This document shows positions 7,029-15,303 of a stretch of DNA of 31,470 bases, piece after piece. Within the stretch, counting starts at the first letter, position 1; each line of letters starts with the position of its first letter. The notes below the pieces were generated by a model. The model ran no database searches. It worked only from the letters and a program-made list of their open reading frames with translations, and was not told the origin of the DNA. The stretch is taken from positions 1-31,470 of the forward strand of contig CALGUD010000142.1 in assembly GCA_937901915.1 (NCBI GenBank), read 5' to 3'. This DNA is from an uncultured Flavobacteriaceae bacterium (GTDB taxonomy: Bacteria > Bacteroidota > Bacteroidia > Flavobacteriales > Flavobacteriaceae). The position numbers were made by a program, and so were the translations under genes.

Positions 7029-7702
7029 TAATTAATTTTAAACTTAATGTAAGTTATAGGTTTTTTCTGTTCAAGATATTGCATTTCATAAAAAGTTTGA
7101 ATCCCGGTAACTTCTTTAGGTGAATATTCATTACTGTAAATATCATGATGTGCATACAGAACTTCATGTCCTTCTCCATGTAATAATCCCAAGGTGTACC
7201 CATGCATGAACTCACTGTCCGTTTTTAAATGAACAACACCTTCAGGATTTAAAATTTTCTTATATTTCTGTAAAAAGTCGGCATTAGTAAGCCTGTGCTT
7301 TGTTCGCTTGTATTTTATTTGAGGATCAGGAAAGGTAATCCAAATTTCTGAAATCTCATTTTCCTGAAAGAGAAAATCGATGAGTTCTATCTGTGTGCGT
7401 AAAAAAGCAACATTTGTGAGGCCCTCTTCTATAGCTGTTTTGGCACCTCTCCAGAATCGGGCACCTTTTATGTCTATTCCAATAAAGTTTTTGTTGGGGT
7501 AATTCTTTGCCAGGTTTACCGTATACTCCCCTTTTCCGCACCCCAGTTCTAAAACTATGGGGTTGTCATTCTTAAAGAAAAGGTTATTCCAATGGCCTTT
7601 CAGTTCATATGAATTGCCTGTAATCTCTTCGCGCTTAGGCTGAATAACGTTTGTGAAGGTTTCGTTTTCCTTAAATCGTTTAAGCTTGTTTTTGCTTCCC
7701 AC
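7028..7702 (-). CDS. trmB: tRNA (guanine-N7-)-methyltransferase TrmB
   Basis: The 224-residue cytoplasmic enzyme methylates G46 of tRNA using S-adenosylmethionine. The SAM-binding motif I is VLELGCGKGEYTVNLA at about residues 50-65, followed by NFIGIDIKGARFWRGAKTA. The TrmB-specific motif ITFPDPQIKYKRTKHRLT is complete. The start is GTG (MGSKNKLKRFKENET), because no in-frame ATG exists before an upstream stop and this N-terminus matches the family as found in Flavobacteriia. It heads a three-gene unit with coupled stop/start overlaps. A TAATTTTG -7 box lies 21 bases upstream. Confidence 0.96.
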   Translation of the reverse strand: MGSKNKLKRFKENETFTNVIQPKREEITGNSYELKGHWNNLFFKNDNPIVLELGCGKGEYTVNLAKNYPNKNFIGIDIKGARFWRGAKTAIEEGLTNVAFLRTQIELIDFLFQENEISEIWITFPDPQIKYKRTKHRLTNADFLQKYKKILNPEGVVHLKTDSEFMHGYTLGLLHGEGHEVLYAHHDIYSNEYSPKEVTGIQTFYEMQYLEQKKPITYIKFKIN

Positions 7703-7722
7703 AACAACTATTTAAATTTTAA

Positions 7723-7730
7723 CAAAATTA
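7723..7730 (-). promoter_or_regulatory. -7 box of the trmB operon
   Basis: On the minus strand the bases read TAATTTTG, a match to TAnnTTTG, 20 bases before the GTG start of trmB. No clear TTTG -33 element is present. Confidence 0.4.
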
Positions 7731-7808
7731 AGGAAATCTTTATGAGATAAAAATGTATTACATTAATGGTTTTAAAATAGAAGAATGATGATTCTCCGGT
7801 TTGTGGAC

Positions 7809-8045
7809 TTATGAATTTTGAAGCAGCTCAATAAATTCTTTGTTGGTTAAAGTTACTGGAGGATAATTATTGTCTAGCACGTAATAGAATATAGTTACTT
7901 GCAGTTTTTCAAAATTGAAATCTAAATCAAATAAGTTTAATATAATCTCTTTTCTTTCCTGATTCTTAAAATTGGAAATCATCTTTTCTTTGAGCGATGA
8001 TGATTCTTTCACTTCCTTTAAAAAACCTTCAATTGTTTTATTCAC
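7809..8045 (-). CDS. Small hypothetical protein downstream of the sensor kinase
   Basis: The 78-residue product is acidic/amphipathic with no signal peptide and no membrane segment. The first 25 residues (IEGFLKEVKESSSLKEKM) loosely resemble the opening of Nif11-type leader peptides, but the rest (FEKLQVTIFYYVLDNNYPP) does not and there is no GG cleavage motif, so I make no assignment. The start is GTG; no in-frame ATG exists between it and the upstream stop, and the first internal ATG would remove 21 residues. It follows the kinase stop by 20 bases on the same strand and is probably in that operon. It may be real, but the evidence is position and length only. Confidence 0.5.
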   Translation of the reverse strand: MNKTIEGFLKEVKESSSLKEKMISNFKNQERKEIILNLFDLDFNFEKLQVTIFYYVLDNNYPPVTLTNKEFIELLQNS

Positions 8046-8065
8046 TGTAACTTTTTTATTTTGGA

Positions 8066-9124
8066 TTATACTTTAACCGTGCTTTTAGTCTTTTCCATTG
8101 TAAAGGAAAACTCCGAGCCAACTCCAAAAACACTTTCAACATATATTTTTTCCTTGTGGGCTTCAATAATATGTTTTACGATAGAAAGTCCAAGCCCTGA
8201 CCCTCCTTCTTTACGGCTACCACTCTTATCTACCCTGAAAAAACGTTCAAATATCCTGTGTATGTTTTGTTTTTCTATTCCTTCACCATTATCAGTTATA
8301 CGAACAATTATTTTATTTTTCACCAGGTTTTCTATACTTACTTCTGTAGTTCCATCATCCTTACCATATTTAATAGAATTCACTATAAGATTAATTAAAA
8401 CCTGCTGTATGCGTTCCTTATCAGCACGTACCATTACCTGCTCATACTCTGTGTCAAAAACCAGGGAAATATTTTTCCTGGCTGCCTTCATTTCCAACAT
8501 CTCAAAAACATTCTGTATGAGCTCAATAATGTTAAAGTCTTCATATTCAAGATTAAATGTACCACTTTCTATTTTAGTGATCATGTCTAAATCTTTTACA
8601 ATATAAATAAGTCGCTCAACTCCTTTTGCTGCCCTTTGCAGGTATTTTTTTCTTATTGCTTTATCTTTCAAGGCTCCACCTTCTAACAAAGTGAGTATAT
8701 ATCCCTGCACAGTAAAAAGAGGTGTTTTTAATTCATGTGATACATTCCCGAGAAATTCTTTCCTGTAATTTTCCCTTACCTTAAGGGTTTCTATTTCCAG
8801 TTTTTTCCCTTTGGCAAATTTTTCAATTTCCTCGGTAAGTGTTTTCATGTCTGTAGTAACGGGTTGATCCTGAAAAGTACTTGACTCTAATAAAGAAACG
8901 TCATCATATATTTTCTTTACCCTTTTATAAATAAATTTTTCTGCACGGTACTGGAGTACCAGAAAAGAAGATATAAAGATTAAAAGCCCGAATATTAAAA
9001 TAACCACAATTGAGAATACAGACAAAAAATAAAGAAGGAGAGCTAAAATCAATAATGAGATTAGTGTAATAAATAGTGAAGAACGAAAAGCAAACTTATA
9101 CGATTTTTTTAATTTAATTGTCAT
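8066..9124 (-). CDS. Membrane sensor histidine kinase, PhoR-like
   Basis: The 352-residue protein begins with two adjacent transmembrane segments (about residues 14-35 and 38-58) separated by almost no periplasmic loop. A short linker follows, then a HisKA domain with the phospho-acceptor in FLGNVSHELKTPL at about residue 135. The HATPase domain shows the N box NLIVNSIKYG, G1 ITDNGEGI, F box FERFFRVD and G2 GGSGLGLSIVKHI. Lack of a sizeable periplasmic domain means the signal is sensed in the membrane or through a partner, as in PhoR-type kinases controlled by the Pst/PhoU complex. The ATG starts immediately after the response regulator's stop. No pst or phoU genes are in the window. The PhoR assignment rests on the regulator pairing and the repeats in the promoter region. 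Confidence 0.93.
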   Translation of the reverse strand: MTIKLKKSYKFAFRSSLFITLISLLILALLLYFLSVFSIVVILIFGLLIFISSFLVLQYRAEKFIYKRVKKIYDDVSLLESSTFQDQPVTTDMKTLTEEIEKFAKGKKLEIETLKVRENYRKEFLGNVSHELKTPLFTVQGYILTLLEGGALKDKAIRKKYLQRAAKGVERLIYIVKDLDMITKIESGTFNLEYEDFNIIELIQNVFEMLEMKAARKNISLVFDTEYEQVMVRADKERIQQVLINLIVNSIKYGKDDGTTEVSIENLVKNKIIVRITDNGEGIEKQNIHRIFERFFRVDKSGSRKEGGSGLGLSIVKHIIEAHKEKIYVESVFGVGSEFSFTMEKTKSTVKV

Positions 9125-9814
9125 TTATAACACAAACTTGTAGCCAACGCCTTTTACTGTTTTAAAATGGTCGTCACCTATTTTTTCACGTAATTTTCTA
9201 ATATGCACATCTATGGTCCTCCCGCCAACAATAACTTCATTTCCCCAAACCTTATCTAAAATATCTTCTCTTTTAAATACTTTACCCGGACGTGATGCTA
9301 ATAAAGATAGCAATTCAAATTCTTTTCTGGGCAAAATGATCTCTTCTTTTCCCTTTACAATTTTATATTCATCTCTGTTAATAATAATGTTTCCGACTTT
9401 AACAATACTATCTTCTATCGTTTGTTCTTCTTCCTTAAATCTCCTAAGCAAAGCTTTTACCTTACTCACAAGAAGTTTGGGTTTAATGGGTTTGGTAATA
9501 TAATCGTCTGCACCCGCATCAAAACCTGCTACCTGTGAGTAATCTTCACCCCTTGCTGTTAAAAAAGTAATGATGGCATTGTTCAACTCCGGGAGTTTTC
9601 TGATTTTTTCACAAGCTTCAATCCCATCCATTTCCGGCATCATTACATCGAGGATGATAAGATGAGGCAATTCTTTTTTAGCTTTCGCTATGGCATCAAC
9701 ACCATTTTTTGCTGTTAAAACCTGGTATCCTTCAGAAGATAAGTTGTATCCTACAATCTCCAGAATGTCCGGTTCATCATCAACTAACAAGATTTTAATG
9801 TCTCTTTTTTTCAT
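9125..9814 (-). CDS. OmpR/PhoB-type response regulator
   Basis: The 229-residue protein has a receiver with the acidic pocket (LLVDDEPD), phospho-acceptor Asp in LIILDVMMPEMDG at about residue 55, the Thr of FLTARGED and the Lys of DYITKPIKP. A winged-helix trans_reg_C DNA-binding domain follows (about residues 130-229, ending with GGRTIDVHIRKLREKIG and VKGVGYKFVL). It is the first gene of the two-component operon, abutting the kinase with no spacer. A TACTTTTG promoter box is 22 bases upstream of the ATG, preceded by a run of about 11-bp TAACAT-type direct repeats, the kind of site bound head-to-tail by PhoB/PhoP-type regulators. That points to autoregulation. Confidence 0.94.
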   Translation of the reverse strand: MKKRDIKILLVDDEPDILEIVGYNLSSEGYQVLTAKNGVDAIAKAKKELPHLIILDVMMPEMDGIEACEKIRKLPELNNAIITFLTARGEDYSQVAGFDAGADDYITKPIKPKLLVSKVKALLRRFKEEEQTIEDSIVKVGNIIINRDEYKIVKGKEEIILPRKEFELLSLLASRPGKVFKREDILDKVWGNEVIVGGRTIDVHIRKLREKIGDDHFKTVKGVGYKFVL

Positions 9815-9835
9815 CTTTAATACATTATTTTAACC

Positions 9836-9843
9836 CAAAAGTA
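9836..9843 (-). promoter_or_regulatory. -7 box of the response regulator operon
   Basis: On the minus strand the bases are TACTTTTG, a perfect TAnnTTTG, ending 22 bases before the ATG at 9814. The -33 position holds TTTA rather than TTTG, so it may need activator help. The direct-repeat array at 9870-9928 begins just behind it, the right distance for an activator. Confidence 0.55.
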
Positions 9844-9869
9844 ACTATAAATTTAACTAATAAAACTTC

Positions 9870-9928
9870 TTAACATTCATTTAATCTACCTAACATAAAG
9901 GTAACATTATTGTTACTAAAGGTTAATC
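9870..9928. promoter_or_regulatory. Putative PHO-like box: about 11-bp direct repeats of TTAACAT type
   Basis: Units with their first base: TTAACAT 9870, TTAATCT 9881, CTAACAT 9890, GTAACAT 9901, GTTACTA 9912 and GTTAATC 9922, giving steps of 11, 9, 11, 11 and 10. PhoB in Proteobacteria and PhoP in Bacillus bind tandem direct repeats with 11-bp periodicity, the Bacillus unit being close to TTAACA. The array lies between the divergent response regulator gene and the lipoprotein/TonB receptor genes. Binding by the neighbouring regulator is an inference. Confidence 0.55.
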
Positions 9929-10028
9929 TGTACATAACTCCATCTTTACCCTGTACCCCTTTCTTTGCTTTCGAAAAGTTTAAACAACCTTTTCCAATAA
10001 AATTAATAAACTAAAATTTTTAAAAGTG

Positions 10029-11375
10029 ATGAAAAAATTCAAACTGATCAATTTAATACTTTTAACAGGATTGTTAGCCACTTCTTGTGGAAGCGATGAC
10101 GATGGAGCTGTAATACAAGATCCGGTTGCTTCCTGTACTGATGGGATTCAAAACCAGGATGAAACAGGAGTAGATTGTGGTGGTGTATGTACGGCTTGTG
10201 ATGAAGACCCGGATCCTACCCCGGAGGCTGTTACTTTAGGTGGCCTTATTGAGGATGATTACACAATGACAAACGACAGGATCTATTTCCTCGCCGGCAA
10301 AGTGGTAATGGCCCCGGGCACTACCTTAACTATAGAGGCAGGTACAATTATTAAAGGTGAAAAGGGGTCTGGATCCCTTGCTTCGGCATTGGTTGTTCAA
10401 AGAGGTGCTAAAATAAATGCTGTTGGTACAGCAGATGAGCCTATTATATTTACATCAGAAGATGATAACATTGAAGTTGGACAAACCGCAGGTACAAATC
10501 TTGATGAAAACGACCAACAATTGTGGGGAGGAGTTCTCATTTTAGGTAATGCACCTGCTTCACTGGCAGGAGATGTTGTAGAAAAACAAATTGAAGGGAT
10601 TCCTGCCGGTGACACATACGGCCTTTATGGTGGTGATGACGCTACAGATGATTCTGGTGATATAGCATATATATCGATAAGACATGGTGGTGCTATAATT
10701 GGAGAAGGAAATGAAATAAACGGGTTGACCCTGGGTGGTGTTGGTTCTGAAACTTCAATTAGCAATATTGAAATTGTAGGTAATGAAGATGACGGAATTG
10801 AAATCTTTGGAGGTACTGTAAATGTAAGTAACGTACTGGTTTGGGCCGGTGGTGATGATGGGATTGATTTAGACCAGGCGTGGACAGGTACAATGGACAA
10901 TGCCATTGTTATTCAAGGATTTCTTTCAGATAGTGCTTTAGAACTTGACGGACCTGAGGGTTCAGCAAATGGTTCATTCACATTAAGCAATATTACACTT
11001 ATAGGTAATACCGACGATGGCGAAGGGAACAACAGAAGGATAGCAGATTTCAGGGACGGTTTACAAGCTAATATTCAAAACGTATATGTTAGCGGATTCC
11101 TGCCTGAGTCAACTATCAGGTTAAATGGAGACAAATCGGCCGTTGCATATAACACTGACCTTTTAGTATTGTCTGACTGGGAAATTGTACTTCCTGATGG
11201 AGTTGCTACAGTTGATGTCCTCCTCACTACAAGCGATGTTACAGAAGCAACAACTTTTCTTGATGATGCAGATACTTTTGCTACAGCAGTTGCCGAAGGT
11301 GAGCAAACTGTGGGAGCAGATACTTCAGCATTTTCCTGGACGTATGCTAACGCAAAAGCAGAATTAGGATTCTAA
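10029..11375 (+). CDS. Surface-type lipoprotein partnered with a TonB receptor
   Basis: The 448-residue protein (ATG at 10029 preferred over the GTG one codon earlier) has a signal peptide with lipobox LLATSC (Cys20), followed by an acidic GSDDDG stretch that favours surface display in this phylum. Residues 36-60 hold a cysteine motif (CTDGIQNQDETGVDCGGVCTAC). The rest is a repetitive beta-rich domain with parallel-beta-helix-like features (TTLTIEAGTIIKGE, ALVVQRGAKINAVGT, EIVGNEDDGIEIFGG, VWAGGDDGIDL). Such proteins are often mislabelled as transporters. The TonB receptor follows 82 bp downstream, so the pair probably forms an outer-membrane uptake system. The PHO-like repeats upstream suggest control by the divergent regulator. 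Confidence 0.85.
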   Translation: MKKFKLINLILLTGLLATSCGSDDDGAVIQDPVASCTDGIQNQDETGVDCGGVCTACDEDPDPTPEAVTLGGLIEDDYTMTNDRIYFLAGKVVMAPGTTLTIEAGTIIKGEKGSGSLASALVVQRGAKINAVGTADEPIIFTSEDDNIEVGQTAGTNLDENDQQLWGGVLILGNAPASLAGDVVEKQIEGIPAGDTYGLYGGDDATDDSGDIAYISIRHGGAIIGEGNEINGLTLGGVGSETSISNIEIVGNEDDGIEIFGGTVNVSNVLVWAGGDDGIDLDQAWTGTMDNAIVIQGFLSDSALELDGPEGSANGSFTLSNITLIGNTDDGEGNNRRIADFRDGLQANIQNVYVSGFLPESTIRLNGDKSAVAYNTDLLVLSDWEIVLPDGVATVDVLLTTSDVTEATTFLDDADTFATAVAEGEQTVGADTSAFSWTYANAKAELGF

Positions 11376-11398
11376 ACAGCTAAAAACCTAAACATTAC

Positions 11399-11435
11399 AA
11401 TGCTCGTTCTAACAAAAAATTAGAACGGGCATTTT
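11399..11435 (+). terminator. Intercistronic terminator/attenuator between lipoprotein and TonB receptor genes
   Basis: A 14-bp stem, with arms 11399-11412 and 11420-11433, pairs with one G-T wobble (AATGCTCGTTCTAA with TTAGAACGGGCATT). It has a 7-base loop and is followed by a TTTT run. It sits 24 bases after the lipoprotein stop and 22 bases before the TonB receptor ATG. Such a partial terminator is expected to make the receptor less abundant than the lipoprotein. Confidence 0.75.
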
Positions 11436-11457
11436 ATGTAAATTCAAAATTAATTAA

Positions 11458-14274
11458 ATGAACAAAAATTTATTAGTATTAGTATGTATGCTCGTTGCAC
11501 AATTTGTACTCGGGCAAAATGGCATTACAGGTATAGTGAACGATGGTGATGCAAATGATGTTTTACCTTTTGCTAACATTCAGCTGAAAAATACAAGTAA
11601 AGGTGCCACCACAGATTTTGAAGGGAAATATACATTAGAAACAGATCCGGGAACTTACGATGTGATCTTCTCCTTTGTAGGCTATGAAACTAAAGAAATT
11701 ACCGGGGTAGAAGTAAAAAATAATGAATATTTTACTCTAAATGTCACCCTCAACCTATTAACAAATAACCTGGATGAAGTCGTTGTTACCACTTCAGTAA
11801 GAAGAAATACAGAATCGTCGGTACTACAACTTCAAAAAGCATCGGTAAAATTACTGGACGGTATTTCCATACAGAGTATTAAAAAAACGGGCGCCTCCGA
11901 TATAGCTGCGGCAGTAAAAACAGTTCCGGGTGTATCAGTAGTGGGCGGAAAATATGTATATGTAAGGGGATTGGGCGACCGATACACTAAAACTATTTTA
12001 AACGGAATGGATATTCCCGGCCTGGATCCGGACAGGAATACTTTACAACTGGATTTATTCCCTACATCCATACTTGATAATATCCAGGTAGTGAAATCTT
12101 TTACGGCTGAATCACCTGCTGATTTTACCGGAGGATTTGTAGATGTAATCACAAAAGATATTCCAACAAGAGGGGAATATAGCATCACTATTGGTGGTGG
12201 CTATAATTCTTCAATGCATTTTAATGACGATTATTTAACTTCCGGCACCAGTAATACTGATCTATTAGGTTTTGATGATGGTAAAAGAAATTTACGTATT
12301 TCGAGGCTCCAAAATATACCTTCTCCGGCAGACAATTCACCGGTACTAAACCTGATAACAAGACACTTAGATCCTGAAATGGCCGTTAAAAATGATCAAA
12401 GTAAAATGAATTTTAATTTTGGGATTTCTACTGGAAATCAGTTCGACCTGGGAGAAGAAACCAAATTAGGATACCAGGCAGCATTAACATACAGAAATAC
12501 TACTGATTTTTATGAAAATGCAGAAAATAACTTCTGGTATAAAGCCCGGGCAGATAACAGTAATTATGAAATGGAACCCGACAGGCTTCAGAGTGGAAAT
12601 ATCGGGAAAAATAATGTGCTCATAAGCGGGCTGGCAGGTTTAGCCTTAAAAACAAGACAATCAAAATACAGGTTAAACGTGCTTCATATTCAGAACGGTG
12701 AATCTACCAATGCCTTTTTTAATGTTTCATCCCTTCTTTTTGATGCCGTTAATGGTTTAAGGGATAATATTGAATATACCCAGCGATCCATTACAAATGC
12801 ACAATTAAGTGGAAAGCATACTAATGAAGACGCCTCCTGGATGTATGAATGGAATTTATCACCAACGCTCTCTTTAATCGATGATAAAGATGTTCGGTTT
12901 ACTTCATTTGAAATTTTAGATAATGGCAACCTCGTTATACGTCCAAGCAGCTTTGGCCCTCCTACAAGGATATGGAGAGGATTGGAAGAAATTAACTTAA
13001 CAGGTAAAGCAGATGTGACCAGAAAACATATTTTGTTTGATAAAGATGCTAAATTATTATTTGGCGGAGGTTACACCCACAAGCAAAGGGAATTCACTAT
13101 AGACCAGTATTTTTTATCCGTGCGGGGAACCCCGGCAACACCAATTAACGGTAACCCTGATAACTTATTGCTTCCGGAAAATATATGGACCCCTCAAACT
13201 GATGATGGAACTTACCTCTCTGGTAATTATGAACCCGCAAACTCTTTTGAGTCTTACTCAACGCTCGCTGCAGGCTATGTTTCAGAAGAATTTAACATTA
13301 CCCAAAGGCTAAAAAGCATTTTAGGTGTACGTTTTGAAAAATTTGATTTAGTTTACACAGGTCAGAATAATCAGGGTACCATAGTTTTAGAAGAAGAGAA
13401 GGTAATTGATGAAGCAGATTTTTTCCCTTCTGCAAATCTAATTTATGATTTAAAGGAAGATGGTGATATGAAGTTAAGGGGATCTTATTCCAGGACTACC
13501 GCCAGGCCTTCGTTTAAGGAAGCTTCTATTGCACAGATATTTGACCCTTTAACAGGAAGGACTTTTAATGGAAATATAGATATTGAGCCTACCTATATCA
13601 ATAACTTTGACCTGAGGCTTGAAAAATACGGTGAAAATGGGCAGTTCTTTGCCGTAAGTGCTTTCTATAAATCGTTCACCAATCCTATTGAGTTGGTGAC
13701 TTTTGAAACAGCGCCAAGTAATTTTGAACCCAGGAATGTTGAATCTGCAAACGTAATAGGAGCAGAACTTGAAGCCAGGCAAGGGTTAGGGTTCATAGAT
13801 ATGGCATTAAATGATTTTGCTTTCAATGCAAACATTTCTGTTATAAACTCCAAGGTAGACATGTCTGAACGAGAGTACCAATCACGTTTAACAAATGCCA
13901 GAGAGGGTGAAAGCATTGAAGACACACGGAAGCTTCAGGGACAATCGCCGTATTTAGTAAATGTAGGATTTACTTATACCGGTGAAGATAATGGCTGGCA
14001 GGCAGGTATGTTCTACAACGTTCAGGGTAAAACCCTTGAGGTAGTTGGTATAGCCGCTATTCCCGATGTGTATACCTTGCCATTTCACAATTTAAATATG
14101 AACTTCAGCAAAGAGTTCGGAGAAGAACGCAACTCTAAAATCACTTTAAAATTTTCAAATATACTGAATGACGATAACGAAAGCGTATATCAGTCATTCA
14201 GAGCAACAGACCAGATTTATTCATTCAGGAGACCCGGACAGGAGATTTCTTTGAGCTATACATATAATTTTTAA
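11458..14274 (+). CDS. TonB-dependent outer-membrane receptor with carboxypeptidase-regulatory-like N-domain
   Basis: The 938-residue protein has a signal peptide (to about residue 20, VLGQ). A carboxypeptidase-D regulatory-like domain covers about residues 22-105 (GITGIVNDGDANDVLPFANIQ, TDFEGKYTL, FSFVGYET). A plug domain covers about residues 130-240, with the distinctive YVYVRGLGDRYTKTILNG and AESPADFTGGFVDVITK. A 22-strand beta-barrel follows, ending in the outer-membrane signature ISLSYTYNF. It imports a bulky or scarce ligand across the outer membrane with TonB energy. No SusD partner is present; the partner is the upstream lipoprotein. The ligand is unknown, and phosphorus acquisition is a possibility from the regulatory context. 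Length and architecture are normal. A strong terminator follows at 14299-14334. Confidence 0.93.
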   Translation: MNKNLLVLVCMLVAQFVLGQNGITGIVNDGDANDVLPFANIQLKNTSKGATTDFEGKYTLETDPGTYDVIFSFVGYETKEITGVEVKNNEYFTLNVTLNLLTNNLDEVVVTTSVRRNTESSVLQLQKASVKLLDGISIQSIKKTGASDIAAAVKTVPGVSVVGGKYVYVRGLGDRYTKTILNGMDIPGLDPDRNTLQLDLFPTSILDNIQVVKSFTAESPADFTGGFVDVITKDIPTRGEYSITIGGGYNSSMHFNDDYLTSGTSNTDLLGFDDGKRNLRISRLQNIPSPADNSPVLNLITRHLDPEMAVKNDQSKMNFNFGISTGNQFDLGEETKLGYQAALTYRNTTDFYENAENNFWYKARADNSNYEMEPDRLQSGNIGKNNVLISGLAGLALKTRQSKYRLNVLHIQNGESTNAFFNVSSLLFDAVNGLRDNIEYTQRSITNAQLSGKHTNEDASWMYEWNLSPTLSLIDDKDVRFTSFEILDNGNLVIRPSSFGPPTRIWRGLEEINLTGKADVTRKHILFDKDAKLLFGGGYTHKQREFTIDQYFLSVRGTPATPINGNPDNLLLPENIWTPQTDDGTYLSGNYEPANSFESYSTLAAGYVSEEFNITQRLKSILGVRFEKFDLVYTGQNNQGTIVLEEEKVIDEADFFPSANLIYDLKEDGDMKLRGSYSRTTARPSFKEASIAQIFDPLTGRTFNGNIDIEPTYINNFDLRLEKYGENGQFFAVSAFYKSFTNPIELVTFETAPSNFEPRNVESANVIGAELEARQGLGFIDMALNDFAFNANISVINSKVDMSEREYQSRLTNAREGESIEDTRKLQGQSPYLVNVGFTYTGEDNGWQAGMFYNVQGKTLEVVGIAAIPDVYTLPFHNLNMNFSKEFGEERNSKITLKFSNILNDDNESVYQSFRATDQIYSFRRPGQEISLSYTYNF

Positions 14275-14298
14275 TTTAAAAGATCTGTTTTTCTTGTT

Positions 14299-14334
14299 AA
14301 GCCGTTTAAAAAGTACTTTTTAAACGGCTTTTTT
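14299..14334 (+). terminator. Strong intrinsic terminator after the TonB receptor gene
   Basis: A perfect 32-bp palindrome at 14299-14330 (AAGCCGTTTAAAAAGT and its reverse complement) runs straight into a six-base T-run. It is placed 24 bases after the receptor stop, so the next gene needs its own promoter. Confidence 0.9.
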
Positions 14335-14387
14335 GACCTCAGATTCATATTTTGAAATGTTTAACAACGCTGAATCGGTTTTTTTAT

Positions 14388-14395
14388 TACATTTG
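14388..14395 (+). promoter_or_regulatory. -7 box of the orphan sorting-domain gene
   Basis: TACATTTG is a perfect TAnnTTTG, 33 bases before the ATG at 14429 and downstream of the terminator. The only TTTG upstream (14351-14354) is too distant for a normal -33 element. Confidence 0.5.
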
Positions 14396-14428
14396 TACTT
14401 TAACCCCTGTAAGAAATCTATTTATTGA

Positions 14429-14791
14429 ATGAATAAACTTTACTTAATAATCCTTTTACTTTTTCCCCTACTATCTTCGGCCCAGAGTTCAGATTCTGAG
14501 TCATCTCAAGAAGTTACGGGAGAATCTGCTTTTGCTTCCAACAGGGACTTTAGCACAGACGGGGATGTAATGATTTATCCAAATCCGGTTGAAAACGGAT
14601 ACATTACTATTAAGACTTCAAACATACGATTTTTTAAAAGTGCCACTATTTATGATGTTTTAGGCAGGGAAGTGCTTAAAGTCAACAATATAAACTCCCC
14701 CATTGATGTTTCTTCAGTAAAGGCCGGTGTCTATATACTTTATATCAACGAAATCGGTAAAACTTTTACCCGGAAGCTGGTTATCCAATAA
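14429..14791 (+). CDS. Minimal type IX secretion (Por) sorting-domain protein
   Basis: The 120-residue protein consists of a signal peptide (MNKLYLIILLLFPLLSSAQ), a short Ser/Glu/Asp-rich stretch (about residues 20-48) and a complete type A Por secretion-system C-terminal domain from about residue 50. Its hallmarks are MIYPNPVENGYITIK, ATIYDVLGREVLKV, IDVSSVKAGVYILYI and a C-terminal basic FTRKLVIQ. The domain normally targets large cargo enzymes or adhesins for type IX export and is removed on the way; here there is practically no cargo. It has its own promoter, being cut off from the receptor gene by a terminator. The function is unknown. Confidence 0.88.
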   Translation: MNKLYLIILLLFPLLSSAQSSDSESSQEVTGESAFASNRDFSTDGDVMIYPNPVENGYITIKTSNIRFFKSATIYDVLGREVLKVNNINSPIDVSSVKAGVYILYINEIGKTFTRKLVIQ

Positions 14792-14812
14792 ATTATTCTG
14801 TTTATTTTACGT

Positions 14813-14837
14813 GGTGGCTTCGAGAGCCTCAACCACC
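14813..14837. repeat. Extragenic inverted-repeat unit, copy 1
   Basis: GGTGGCT at the left end pairs imperfectly with AACCACC at the right end, around a core TTCGAGAGCCTC. It is 24 of 25 identical to the unit at 15111-15135. The core TTCGA.AG.CTCA resembles the common bacterial extragenic motif centred on CTTCGACAGGCTCAG. Confidence 0.7.
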
Positions 14838-15110
14838 TTTTAAAGTTATTAAGTTAATTGTTATTAGTTAATAGGTTTTTGAATTGAAATTTGGTACTCG
14901 ACTTTTTTGCCACGGATTACACAAATATTACTAATAAAAAATTGTAATTTGGGGTTTAGCCTTTGTAGAATCGTGTAATCGGCGAACTGTTTTACCTGCG
15001 GTTGTTAATAGTTAAAAGTTAATTGAGTACAACTCTACACTTTGCACTCTGAACTCTGAACTGGAATGCGTCTTGTTGTCTTCAGTCTATTTATTTTTTT
15101 CCATTATAAC

Positions 15111-15135
15111 GGTGGCTTCGAGAGCCTCAGCCACC
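15111..15135. repeat. Extragenic inverted-repeat unit, copy 2
   Basis: Same 25-bp unit as at 14813-14837, with one difference that restores perfect pairing of the ends (GGTGGCT with AGCCACC). This copy therefore forms a clean 7-bp stem with an 11-base core. Confidence 0.7.
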
Positions 15136-15256
15136 ATCGAGAATCTTAGTTACCTTCAATTCATCATTAAAAGTTAAACGTCATTGCGGTCTTTCCAATT
15201 TTGGGAAGAAGAAACAATCTGCCCAACACTTCACAAAACACCAAAAGGAAAAAGCT

Positions 15257-15303
15257 CCTTTCCCTGGTCAGGGAAAGGCGGATCATCCTGCATCAGCAGG
15301 ATG
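15257..15303. repeat. Double hairpin repeat element
   Basis: CCTTTCCCTG/CAGGGAAAGG (15257-15278, 10-bp stem, 2-base gap) is followed after five bases by CATCCTGC/GCAGGATG (15284-15303, 8-bp stem, 4-base loop). The following GGAAAGG at 15308-15314 can also pair with the first arm, so alternative folds are possible. It is much more G+C-rich than its surroundings. It looks like a mobile repeat unit rather than a terminator, because no T-run follows. Confidence 0.6.

Noticed and set aside
7809..8045. Nif11-type peptide precursor
   Set aside because: Only the first 25 residues are vaguely similar; no leader cleavage site, no core rich in Cys/Ser/Thr and no maturation enzyme nearby.
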